Positions 16,803 to 25,168 of a stretch of 64,000 nucleotides of DNA are shown here, one piece after another (the first letter of the stretch is position 1; each line of letters begins with the position of its first letter). Source of the DNA: CALJFL01 sp047633055 (lineage in GTDB: Bacteria > Pseudomonadota > Gammaproteobacteria > Pseudomonadales > Halieaceae); assembly GCA_047633055.1 (NCBI GenBank), contig JBLIEI010000002.1, positions 1 through 64,000 on the forward strand, in the 5' to 3' direction. The position numbers and the translations under genes were made by a program. The notes under the pieces were generated by a model. That model did no database searches and had not been told where the DNA came from. It saw nothing but the letters and a program-made list of their open reading frames with translations.

Positions 16803-17258
16803 CTAGCGCGTATAACTCCGCAGGGCATCACACTGCGACTGCCCCTGACAATAGAGCAAGCCGCGCTCAGCAGTGGCTGTCGCCAACGCCACATCGCCCT
16901 TAGCCATATAGGTCGCTGCCAGGTGCAGGTATATCTCGGCGCTATCAGAGTCAATCCGCTGAGCGCGCTCAAGCAGAGCAAGCGCCTGTTCATAGTCGCC
17001 TCTATCTGTCGCCGCGCTCGCGCGTGCCAACAGCGGACCATAAGCATTGCTGTCGTTTGGCTCAGGCGCAACAGGGCGTTCTGGCACGGCTGGTGTCGAC
17101 GAAGAGTCAGCGTTTCCCGGAGTGTAATCGGTTGGCGATTCCACCGGCGCGGGATCGCCCCCAGGCACGCTATACACTGAGCAACCGCCAAAAATCACGA
17201 TCCCAGCCAGCACTACCCCACGTAGCACCTTAAATCGTCTTATACGCATGACCATCAT
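16803..17258 (-). CDS. lpoP: TPR lipoprotein, LpoP-like activator of PBP1b
   Basis: The 151-residue product has a lipoprotein signal with lipobox IFGGC (Cys at about residue 26, followed by Ser, favouring the outer membrane). A Pro/Ser-rich linker is followed by a C-terminal pair of tetratricopeptide-like helices (RGDYEQALALLERAQ, YLHLAATYMAKGDVALATA). It starts in an ATGA overlap with the end of mrcB, with GGAG as ribosome site inside mrcB. In Pseudomonas aeruginosa a TPR lipoprotein, LpoP, activates PBP1b; the matching architecture and translational coupling to mrcB support the same role. Confidence 0.75.
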   Translation of the reverse strand: MMVMRIRRFKVLRGVVLAGIVIFGGCSVYSVPGGDPAPVESPTDYTPGNADSSSTPAVPERPVAPEPNDSNAYGPLLARASAATDRGDYEQALALLERAQRIDSDSAEIYLHLAATYMAKGDVALATATAERGLLYCQGQSQCDALRSYTR

Positions 17259-19540
17259 CTATCTCCGCCAAACAACGATTGAAACCAGTCAGTAATTGAA
17301 TTCTTACCTGAGCCCGCCGTACAACTGCTGCGTTGACTTGGCTCTGAGCCGGTAATAAAGGGCAACAACCGTGAATTCGGGCAACCCTCGCCAGTAAGAT
17401 AACCAGATTGGTCATCTACCCACTGAGGCGCTATTTTGTTCGGCATGCGATAGCCCAGAGAGCGTTGGGCCGAGCGCGACATGAAGTGCGCCCAGACCTT
17501 GAGCGCGCCGGTACTACCGGTCAACCCTGTGGCCCCATTGTCATCGCGGCCTACCCAGCTCACTGCCAGCAGATCACCCGAAAAGCCGGCAAACCAGGAA
17601 TCCCGACCCTCGTTGCTGGTGCCAGTTTTACCCGCGACGGCGAAATTCTCTCCCAGATAGCGATAGACGCCCTTACCAGTGCCTTCCTGGACCACCTCGC
17701 GTAGCGCGTAATGCAGTAAATGTACGGCCTGCAAACTGACCGTCCTGTCGTAAGCCAGAGAATAGCGGTGCAGGGTATCCCCCTCAGCATCGACGATATT
17801 CCGAATACTGCGCAAGGGCATTCTGAATCCCCCGGCCGCAATCGCCTGATACATTGCAGCCATCGCCATCGGCGAGTATTCCCCAGCGCCCAGCGCCAGG
17901 GCCGGCACCTCGGGAATGGGGCCGTCGACGCCGAGACGCCTGAGCATCTCAACGACATTATCCAAACCCAACTCCATGCCCAATCTCGCAGTGGCGAGGT
18001 TGTAAGACCGTGCCAAAGCTGTGTGCAAAAGAACATTGCCATGTTCCTTGCGATCAAAATTACGGGGCTCCCACAGCTGGCCACCGGGGCCGGTCACCGA
18101 CACTTTGGTATCAGCCAGCATTGTCGCCAACGAGTACTTCTCGGGCTGCTCCAGAGCGGCAAGATAAATCGCTGGCTTGATCAGCGAGCCGGCAGGTCTT
18201 CGGGCATCGAGGGCTCGATTAAAGCCGGCATATCGCACCCGCCGGCCGCCCACCAGCGCTGCGACCTCGCCGGTATCGAAACGCGTAACGACCGTCGCTG
18301 ATTCAAGCTCCGCACTGCTATCTATCTGGTTTAGCACCTCTGTTGTGCTGCGTTCCAACTGGCGTTGCAGAATGGGATCGAAGCTGGTGAAAATACTCAG
18401 TCCTAACGTGGTGAGATCTTCATCCCGGTACTCCAGCCGAAGCTGCCTGCGCACCAGATCAACAAACGCAGGAAAGCTATTGCGCACCAGCCGATTGGCA
18501 TTCAGGCCCAGGGGCATAGCCTTGGCAATGACGGCGTGCTCTGCATTGATAACGCCTTGCTCGAGCATTAAACCCAGTACCAAATCACGGCGCTGACGCG
18601 CCCGCTCGGGATTGCGCAAAGGATTATACAATGATGGCCCTTTGATCATCCCTATCAAAAGCGCCTGCTGATGCAGCCCGAGTTGTTCCAGGGGGGTGTC
18701 AAAATAATGCCTGGCCGCGAGCGCAAAGCCGTGTATCGCGCGTGGACCGTCCTGACCCAGGTAAACTTCATTGAGATAGCTCTCGAGAATTTGTTCCTTG
18801 CTGTAATGGAGCTCCAGCAGAACTGCCATCACCACTTCGGTCAGCTTGCGGGTAATGGTACGCTCCGGTGTCAGGTAATAATTCTTCACCAATTGCTGGG
18901 TTATGGTGCTGCCACCAGCCACCACCTGCCCGGAACGCGCGTTGCTGAACGCAGCACGGGCGATTCCGGTTATGGAAAAGCCCAGATGCTCATAGAAGCG
19001 CTGATCTTCGGTCGCCAACAACCCGCCCACCAAAGTCTCTGGCACCTCAGTCAGACGCACCAGCAGCCGATCTTCTCCATGCTGAGGATAAATACCGCCG
19101 ATCTGTACCGGATCCAAACGCATCAGATCGACAGTATTCCCAGCGCTGCGCAAGCTATCAACACGCTTGCCGTTAAATGTCAGATTGACGCCACGGGCGG
19201 GTTCTCGTTCATCCGCAAAATTAAAGCCCCGGGTATAAATATCAAAGCGGTTACCCGCGCGGGATACTTCTCCAGGCCTGCGGGCGCTGGTGACTTTTCG
19301 ATAACCAAGAATTTCCAGTTCGTAGGCAAGGTCATCAGGAGCGATCTTCGCGCCTGCAAATAATTCTAGCGGTCGAGCGTAAACTTTAGCGGGTAATTCC
19401 CACATGTTATCAATAAATGTGGCTGTAATGCGCGCATCCAGATACACCAGCATCAGTACTGCAACCACCGACAGGCTGACAAATATCTTTAGAATGGGGC
19501 GATGGGTGCGCGTCATGGGCTGCGAGTGTACACCAGACAT
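17255..19540 (-). CDS. mrcB: Bifunctional penicillin-binding protein 1b
   Basis: The 761-residue class A PBP polymerises and cross-links peptidoglycan. A short cytoplasmic tail and one membrane segment (about residues 18-38) are followed by a UB2H-like region. The GT51 domain carries the catalytic Glu in ATEDQRFYEHLG and then GGSTITQQLVKN. The transpeptidase domain has the SxxK motif SLIK, SYN and KTGTSNEGRDSW. The C-terminal tail has two cysteines near GCPNSR and SSCTAG. The downstream overlapping gene encodes its likely lipoprotein activator. Confidence 0.95.
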   Translation of the reverse strand: MSGVHSQPMTRTHRPILKIFVSLSVVAVLMLVYLDARITATFIDNMWELPAKVYARPLELFAGAKIAPDDLAYELEILGYRKVTSARRPGEVSRAGNRFDIYTRGFNFADEREPARGVNLTFNGKRVDSLRSAGNTVDLMRLDPVQIGGIYPQHGEDRLLVRLTEVPETLVGGLLATEDQRFYEHLGFSITGIARAAFSNARSGQVVAGGSTITQQLVKNYYLTPERTITRKLTEVVMAVLLELHYSKEQILESYLNEVYLGQDGPRAIHGFALAARHYFDTPLEQLGLHQQALLIGMIKGPSLYNPLRNPERARQRRDLVLGLMLEQGVINAEHAVIAKAMPLGLNANRLVRNSFPAFVDLVRRQLRLEYRDEDLTTLGLSIFTSFDPILQRQLERSTTEVLNQIDSSAELESATVVTRFDTGEVAALVGGRRVRYAGFNRALDARRPAGSLIKPAIYLAALEQPEKYSLATMLADTKVSVTGPGGQLWEPRNFDRKEHGNVLLHTALARSYNLATARLGMELGLDNVVEMLRRLGVDGPIPEVPALALGAGEYSPMAMAAMYQAIAAGGFRMPLRSIRNIVDAEGDTLHRYSLAYDRTVSLQAVHLLHYALREVVQEGTGKGVYRYLGENFAVAGKTGTSNEGRDSWFAGFSGDLLAVSWVGRDDNGATGLTGSTGALKVWAHFMSRSAQRSLGYRMPNKIAPQWVDDQSGYLTGEGCPNSRLLPFITGSEPSQRSSCTAGSGKNSITDWFQSLFGGDR

Positions 19541-19602
19541 GCTTTCTTTTGTCTCGTGGATAAGGATAATAGCTCGCGAATCAAATCCGAGCTTATAGCA
19601 AC

Positions 19603-20619
19603 ATGAAAAAATACAAAGTTTACGGCATTGGCGCAGCGCTGGTGGACACCGAAATTAAAGTTGAAGACCACGATTTGGCTGCAATGGCCGTGGACAAGGG
19701 CCTGATGACGCTGGTTGATGAGGAGCGACAGCAAGCGCTGCTGTCACATCTGAAAGATCACTTGGTCAGCGCCAGCCACGCCAGTGGCGGCAGCGCCGCC
19801 AACACCATTATCGCCGTGGCGCTTTTCGGCGGCTCATCGTTTATGACCTGTAAAGTTGCACAAGATGCCTACGGTGATATTTACCTTGCAGATCTCGAAT
19901 CCTCCGGCGTCGACCATTGTCTTAATAACGGCAAAGTGCGAGAAGATGGAGTCACCGGCAAGTGCCTGGTCCTTATCACGCCTGATGCTGAGCGCAGCAT
20001 GAACACCTACCTTGGGATCTCAGACACACTCTCCGTGGAACAACTGGACGCGGCGGCCATCGCCGATTCAGAGTATCTGTACATTGAGGGTTACAGAGTC
20101 ACTTCCCCTTCCAGCCTTGGCGCAGCCGTGCGGTCTCGAGAATTAGCTGAGGCAGCGGGCGTAAAAACAGCCCTGAGCTTTTCCGACCCGGGTATGGTGA
20201 AATTCTTCCGCGAGGGTATGAAAGAAATTATCGGTGATCGCCTGGATCTTATTTTCTGCAACGAAGATGAAGCCCTGGGCTGGGCAGAGACCGATTCAAT
20301 GGACGTGGCGATTGATGCACTGAAAAAAATTGCATCTACCTTTGCAATCACCCTGGGAGCAAAAGGCGCGCTGGTCTACAACGGCGAAGAATTACTGGAA
20401 ATTGCACCGCGTAAGGTCTCTGCAATAGACACCAACGGCGCCGGCGATATGTTCGCAGGGGCATTTCTCTACAGCATCACCCGCGGTGAAGACTTCGAAA
20501 CCGCAGGCCGCTTCGCCTGCCTGGCCGCCAGCGAAACGGTATCACGCTACGGACCACGCCTGGACAAAGACGATTACGCCGCTCTCACTTCATCGTTCTA
20601 TGGCGACCAAGCGGGCTAA
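19603..20619 (+). CDS. PfkB-family carbohydrate/nucleoside kinase (adenosine kinase-like)
   Basis: The 338-residue ribokinase-fold protein carries the PfkB signatures: HASGGSAANTI near the N-terminus (sugar or nucleoside contact) and DTNGAGDMFAGAFLY near residue 280 with the catalytic Asp. Proteobacterial relatives with this N-terminus (YGIGAALVDTE) are usually annotated as adenosine kinase, but the substrate is not determined by the sequence. Its stop overlaps the stop of the convergent polB gene (20616-20619), leaving no room for a terminator. Confidence 0.8.
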   Translation: MKKYKVYGIGAALVDTEIKVEDHDLAAMAVDKGLMTLVDEERQQALLSHLKDHLVSASHASGGSAANTIIAVALFGGSSFMTCKVAQDAYGDIYLADLESSGVDHCLNNGKVREDGVTGKCLVLITPDAERSMNTYLGISDTLSVEQLDAAAIADSEYLYIEGYRVTSPSSLGAAVRSRELAEAAGVKTALSFSDPGMVKFFREGMKEIIGDRLDLIFCNEDEALGWAETDSMDVAIDALKKIASTFAITLGAKGALVYNGEELLEIAPRKVSAIDTNGAGDMFAGAFLYSITRGEDFETAGRFACLAASETVSRYGPRLDKDDYAALTSSFYGDQAG

Positions 20620-22973
20620 AAAAGATCGAACTGCTTGTCGACGATAGCGCGGAAGGACGTTCCGACGAACCCTAGAATGCCGTCCGCAACGGGCTGCAGC
20701 TGGCGATCGATATAGTGCTGATAATCAAGCGGTGCGAGCGCGCGCGCTGCCGGCTCCGCACCCGCTGTCGTTATCACATACTCGACCCAACTACCGCGTG
20801 AGGGTACCGGCAAATCGCGATCAGCACATAACCTCGCCGCCTGCACGTGAGGCGGAACATTCCGCTGGTAGTCGTCCAGCCGCCGCCGCAGCCGCTTACG
20901 ATAAACCAACTGCTCGTCGCGCTGCCCCGCAACGACTTCCCCGACCAGAGTTTTTATATAGTCTTCGAAGGGTTCCTGCTGGAATATGCGCCGGTACAAT
21001 AGCTCCTGAAACTCTCGGGCTAGCCGGGTCCAATCCGTGCGTACATTTTCCAGGCCCTTGAATACAAGTTCATCGCGATCAGTGCCCGCGACCACACCGG
21101 CATAGCGCTTCTTGCTGCCCTTGTCTGAGCCACGCACCGTTGGCATTAGAAACTGCTTAAAGTGGGTCTCAAACTCTAGCTCCAGCACACTGTCCAAGCC
21201 AAACTCCGAGCGGATTTGTTCCGTCCACCAATGATTAAGCAAGCTCTGCAACTCACGCCCTGTCTGCTGCGCTTGCTGGTCATTGGCGGCACTGCGTATC
21301 CATACAAACACGGAATCAGTATCGCCATAGATTACCCGGTGCCCCAGGCCCTCGAGGTGGTCCCGGGTGCGCTGCAATATTTCGTGCCCGCGCAAGGTTA
21401 TTGAACTGGCCAGACGGGCATCGAAAAAGCGGCAACCCGGAGTTCCCAATACGCCATAAAATGAATTCATAATGATTTTGATCGCCTGCGACAGCGGCGC
21501 ATCACTAGCGGCCTTGGCCTGATCCCGACGCTGCCAGAGACTGGTGATAAGCCCCGGTAAAATGTGCCCTTCGCGGGCAAACTGTGAATCAAGAAAGCCC
21601 GGCACTGTGGCATGCTCATCGAGTTCTCCGCCAACGCCCGCTGCCAGGCCCAGAGGGTCGATGCAGAAAGTACGGATAATACTGGGATAAAGGCTTTTGA
21701 AATCCAATACCAACACATGCCGATAGATACCCGGCTGGGAATCCAGTACGAAGCCGCCGGGGCTGCCGCCCTGATCCGTCCGCGCATTGGGGGCCACATA
21801 GCCCTTGCGATGCAACCGGGGTAAGTAGAGGTTATCGAAGGAGGCGACTGAACCACCCAGACGATCCAGGTTCAGACCGGTAATCGCCGAGCGAGCGAGC
21901 GCGAACTCCAGCAGCGAGGTGGCCTTGAATATCTCGGATACCAGCTCACAGTCCTTCAAATTGTAGGCAGCCAGGCGGCTCTTGTCCTGATGGAATAATT
22001 CGCTGATCGCCAGCCCCCGATCACTGCCATGCAGCAACTTACCCTCGCCCAAAATCTGCCGGGAGACATTTTCCAGAGAGAAGCTTTCAAAGCGGTAGAA
22101 CGCTGCGCGCAGCAGCTCGATTCCATCCAGCAGCACCCGGCCGGTAAGGTGTGCCGCTCTACGTTCACCATCTTCGTCCAGCTCTCGCCAACGCACCGGC
22201 CGCTGCTCCCGACCCAGAGACAATGGCACCCCCAAAAGATCCGCTACACGCTGCAAATACCAGGTGTCGAAATTGACGACATTCCAGCCTATCAACACAT
22301 CGGGATCATAGCAGCGCAGCCAGGCCAAAAACGCCTGCAGAACTTCAGCCTGCGACGCATAACTTTCCACGTAATCCTGACCAGCGCCCTCGCCCACCAT
22401 AAACACCTGCCGTTCCTCAGCACCTGAGGGACACACAGCATGCACGCCAATCGAATAGAGCTGAACCCCGTCCAGGGCAGTCTCGATATCGAACGAAACC
22501 ACTTTCAATGGCGGGCGATAATCGCCAGAGCGCATCACCGGCTGATCCAGAGTGCTAAATTCGCCGGCATCATCCACCTCGCCGACAAGCTCAGCACTAC
22601 CGGTGATAAACCGCTCCATCAGGTACCGCTCTGCAGGGTTGATATCTGCCTCAAGGGGATCAAAACCCGCTTCAATCAGCTGATCTGCACAGCTTCGGGC
22701 CTGCCTGTAGCTGGAGAAGTACAGCGCATTGACCGGCGACAAATCAAAGGCGCGTAAGTTGACGCTCTTAACCTCGGCTATTCGAAAACGTTGCAGCGCC
22801 CCCGCGGCCTGGACAAACTCTGACTGTCGCAGGAAAAATACCGCCGTCTGCCCACACACCGTTACCCGCAGCGGGCCGGCGTCCGTGGCGAACCAGTACT
22901 CCAGTTCAATTCCGCCCTGACGATCACTCCAATTACGGGTGAGAAGAAAGCCTAGAGTACTCTGGGTTGCCAA
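20616..22973 (-). CDS. polB: DNA polymerase II (family B)
   Basis: The 785-residue damage-inducible repair polymerase carries all family B landmarks. The 3'-5' exonuclease motifs are SFDIET, GWNVVNFDTWYL and YNLKDCELV; the polymerase motifs are DFKSLYPSII, KIIMNSFYGVLGT and YGDTDSVFVW. The start codon is TTG at 22971-22973, supported by a strong GGAGGT immediately upstream (22978-22983). No LexA box is evident within the short upstream region examined by eye. Confidence 0.95.
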   Translation of the reverse strand: MATQSTLGFLLTRNWSDRQGGIELEYWFATDAGPLRVTVCGQTAVFFLRQSEFVQAAGALQRFRIAEVKSVNLRAFDLSPVNALYFSSYRQARSCADQLIEAGFDPLEADINPAERYLMERFITGSAELVGEVDDAGEFSTLDQPVMRSGDYRPPLKVVSFDIETALDGVQLYSIGVHAVCPSGAEERQVFMVGEGAGQDYVESYASQAEVLQAFLAWLRCYDPDVLIGWNVVNFDTWYLQRVADLLGVPLSLGREQRPVRWRELDEDGERRAAHLTGRVLLDGIELLRAAFYRFESFSLENVSRQILGEGKLLHGSDRGLAISELFHQDKSRLAAYNLKDCELVSEIFKATSLLEFALARSAITGLNLDRLGGSVASFDNLYLPRLHRKGYVAPNARTDQGGSPGGFVLDSQPGIYRHVLVLDFKSLYPSIIRTFCIDPLGLAAGVGGELDEHATVPGFLDSQFAREGHILPGLITSLWQRRDQAKAASDAPLSQAIKIIMNSFYGVLGTPGCRFFDARLASSITLRGHEILQRTRDHLEGLGHRVIYGDTDSVFVWIRSAANDQQAQQTGRELQSLLNHWWTEQIRSEFGLDSVLELEFETHFKQFLMPTVRGSDKGSKKRYAGVVAGTDRDELVFKGLENVRTDWTRLAREFQELLYRRIFQQEPFEDYIKTLVGEVVAGQRDEQLVYRKRLRRRLDDYQRNVPPHVQAARLCADRDLPVPSRGSWVEYVITTAGAEPAARALAPLDYQHYIDRQLQPVADGILGFVGTSFRAIVDKQFDLF

Positions 22974-23082
22974 CTTTACCTCCAGTGGTGACTATCCTTT
23001 AAGCCCGCTCTGGCTTAAGCTGTATCCAGTGCTGATTATTATGCACATCGGTTGAGGATAAAAAGTTGAGGAAAAAAGCCGC

Positions 23083-23427
23083 ATGAAAAAGCCCGTCATC
23101 AAACAGGATCCTTTATACCAATTGCTGCGTAACGAGGATATCAAGAGCTTCAATGAGCAGCGCGACACTCTCAATAATAGTGAACTGGGAAGCGGGGATT
23201 ATCGGGGCCGCGATCTGCGCAATATGAATGCCGATGGGCTCGACTTCAGCGATTCGTATTTCCGCAATGCCGATCTCAGTGGCATCGACTTTCGCAACAC
23301 CAATCTGCTGGGCGCGAGTCTATTGGATGCAAAACTCTCAGGCACCTATTTCCCCGACCAGATAAGCGCCACCGAGATTCGACTGTCGCGGGATACAGGC
23401 ACACGACTGCGCTACGACCGACGCTAG
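23083..23427 (+). CDS. Small pentapeptide-repeat protein
   Basis: The 114-residue protein contains a run of A(D/N)LXX-type pentapeptides from about residue 40 to 90 (RDLRN, ADGLDF, SYFRNADLSG, DFRNTNLLG, ASLLDAKLSG). These build a short right-handed beta helix of about two turns. The N-terminal 35 residues are charged and helical, with no signal peptide. A GAGGA site precedes the ATG. Pentapeptide proteins vary from DNA-gyrase protectors to scaffolds, and nothing here specifies which. Confidence 0.8.
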   Translation: MKKPVIKQDPLYQLLRNEDIKSFNEQRDTLNNSELGSGDYRGRDLRNMNADGLDFSDSYFRNADLSGIDFRNTNLLGASLLDAKLSGTYFPDQISATEIRLSRDTGTRLRYDRR

Positions 23428-23448
23428 CGCGCAGCCATACCCCACGGT

Positions 23449-24501
23449 TTAACCCTGCGAGAGCAAATCACGCAGATCCACAATCGCGGCATTTGCGCGG
23501 CTGATAAATGACGCCATCACCAGTGAATGATTTGCCAGGGGTCCAAAACCAGAACCGTTGAGAATCATTGGGCTCCAAACCGTTTCCTGGGTGCCTTCCA
23601 ATTCGCGAATGATCTGCTGCAGGCTGACTTCAGCGTTTTTGTCCTGTAGCACTTCAGCAAAGTCGACCTGTGCCGCCCTGAGAAAATGGGTGAGCGCCCA
23701 GGCCGTCCCGCGCGCCTCAAAAAACACATCGTCGATCTCGGCCCAAGGCGTGCGTACCAGCTTCTCCACGGGGGTGCTCGTTGACTGTGTGGCGCTCTGA
23801 TCGCCGGCTAAATCGGTGTTTACCCGTCGCTGGCCAACGCTGGCACTGAGGCGCTGAGACAGGCTGCCAAGGCGGATATCGACGGTGGATAGCCAATACC
23901 GTAGGTTGTCAGCCCGGGCATAGAACTGTGCGTCACTGGCGTTCACATCAGACAGCCTGCGAAAGTAACTAAGAGTGAACTTGAGGCCAGTGCGATACTC
24001 GGATTCGGAGGCCGGCAACACCCAGCTGTCAGACTGAAAATTGAAACGCGGTTCAGCAACCGCTAGATCTGGGTCCTCAGACGACTGCGACTGCGACCTG
24101 CTATGGACCTCGCGCATTGCACGAGCCAAATCGCGCACCTGGATCAGGACGCCGTATTCCCAATTTGGAATATTGTCCAGCCATAGACCGGGTGGGAAGC
24201 GATCATTGTGCAGAAAACCACCGGGCTTATCGAGCAGGGTCTCCATGACGCCCATCAGCGCGGCGGTAGTAACCGAGCCCGTAACAACGCTTCCTCCCTC
24301 CTGGGTTGCATAGGCTGCGGCCCTGTCCTCAACGTCAAAATTGACGGGCGACATACTCCAGTAAATGCCCACCAATACCGCCAGAAAAAGATAGACAGCC
24401 AACACAAGGGCCACCCATTTGGCCCAGTTTGCAGCCGGCAGGTAGTCATCGAGAAAATTACGTAGGCGATTTTTTCCGGCACCGGAGGTCATGTCATTCA
24501 T
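23449..24501 (-). CDS. DUF2333 family inner-membrane protein
   Basis: The 350-residue protein has a short cytoplasmic N-terminus, one membrane segment (about residues 28-50, WVALVLAVYLFLAVLVGIYW) and a large periplasmic part. It contains the family-type segments GSVTTAALMGVMETLLDKPGG and FPPGLWLDNIPNWEYGVL. DUF2333 proteins are widespread in gammaproteobacteria and uncharacterised. It follows the PCu(A)C gene by 13 bp on the same strand, so the two are probably co-transcribed. Confidence 0.85.
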   Translation of the reverse strand: MNDMTSGAGKNRLRNFLDDYLPAANWAKWVALVLAVYLFLAVLVGIYWSMSPVNFDVEDRAAAYATQEGGSVVTGSVTTAALMGVMETLLDKPGGFLHNDRFPPGLWLDNIPNWEYGVLIQVRDLARAMREVHSRSQSQSSEDPDLAVAEPRFNFQSDSWVLPASESEYRTGLKFTLSYFRRLSDVNASDAQFYARADNLRYWLSTVDIRLGSLSQRLSASVGQRRVNTDLAGDQSATQSTSTPVEKLVRTPWAEIDDVFFEARGTAWALTHFLRAAQVDFAEVLQDKNAEVSLQQIIRELEGTQETVWSPMILNGSGFGPLANHSLVMASFISRANAAIVDLRDLLSQG

Positions 24502-24514
24502 TGCAAAGCTTCCA

Positions 24515-24964
24515 TTAGTGATGCTGGTGGTTGTCGTCTGCCGGTGCGCCCTTGCGCACAGGCGCCATTACGCAAGCCTGCCCGCCAGCGGCGACAATCA
24601 GACAAAGCTGTAAGTCTTCTCCCGGCGACGGCATGCGCTCCAAATCCAGCAACATTAAGTGCTTACCGCCGGGAACCAACTCTACGGACTCACCTGGCGC
24701 GAGCGCCAAAGACGGCAATTGCTGCATTTTGACATATCCATCCTCCGTAATGCTGGTGTGAATTTCAGTACGCCCGGCTAATTCGACAATGACGCCGGTT
24801 ATCTCCTGTGGCTTTGAGTCGGTGTTAGTGACACGCAGATACGCTGCAGTATTGGTCTGTGTGGGTGGCAAAGCGCGCACCCAGGCATCCTCAACCACGA
24901 TACCATCGCCAGCGGCGGCGCTTGTCCATAGCAACATCGCCGCCAGTATCCGTAAATTGTTCAA
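24515..24964 (-). CDS. Periplasmic copper chaperone PCu(A)C
   Basis: The 149-residue exported protein (signal peptide residues 1-18) matches the PCu(A)C family that delivers Cu(I) to cytochrome oxidase. The metal ligands follow the H-x(n)-M ... H-x-M layout: TEIHTS, YVKMQQL and GGKHLMLLDL. The C-terminus ends in a His-rich tail (DDNHQHH) that could add metal binding. It is the first gene of a pair with DUF2333. Confidence 0.88.
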   Translation of the reverse strand: MNNLRILAAMLLWTSAAAGDGIVVEDAWVRALPPTQTNTAAYLRVTNTDSKPQEITGVIVELAGRTEIHTSITEDGYVKMQQLPSLALAPGESVELVPGGKHLMLLDLERMPSPGEDLQLCLIVAAGGQACVMAPVRKGAPADDNHQHH

Positions 24965-25048
24965 ACTACCTCTCCTTGAGTGAAACTTACGCCCTGCACC
25001 GGCGTCTAACCACTATACCATTTACCGGGGGCACCTCTAAATAATGTG

Positions 25049-25060
25049 ATGATGCATCAT
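25049..25060. promoter_or_regulatory. 12-bp perfect palindrome between PCu(A)C and dsbD
   Basis: ATGATGCATCAT is a perfect palindrome lying between the divergent copper-chaperone and dsbD genes, preceded by AATGTG. It could be an operator, perhaps for a copper- or redox-responsive regulator or a degenerate CRP-like site. The regulator is unknown and the site may be chance. Confidence 0.3.
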
Positions 25061-25168
25061 TTACAGCGGTGCCCTCACTGTCGCGACTGCTCCAGCTAGG
25101 GCCGTCGCCTGCACACTGGTACAATACCCGACCCATTACCAGCGGCGTTGCCGGCCCAAGGATATTTA

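Noticed and set aside
18671..19363. A 230-codon open frame on the plus strand opposite mrcB
   Set aside because: It lies wholly inside the PBP1b glycosyltransferase region, has no recognisable domain and is explained by the GC-rich antisense frame.
20616..20619. A bidirectional terminator between the PfkB kinase gene and polB
   Set aside because: The two stop codons overlap, so no space exists between the genes; any terminator would have to be inside a coding region and none was evident.
25049..25060. Canonical CRP site at the dsbD palindrome
   Set aside because: Only one half (TGTGA) fits; the other half-site does not match TCACA at the proper spacing.
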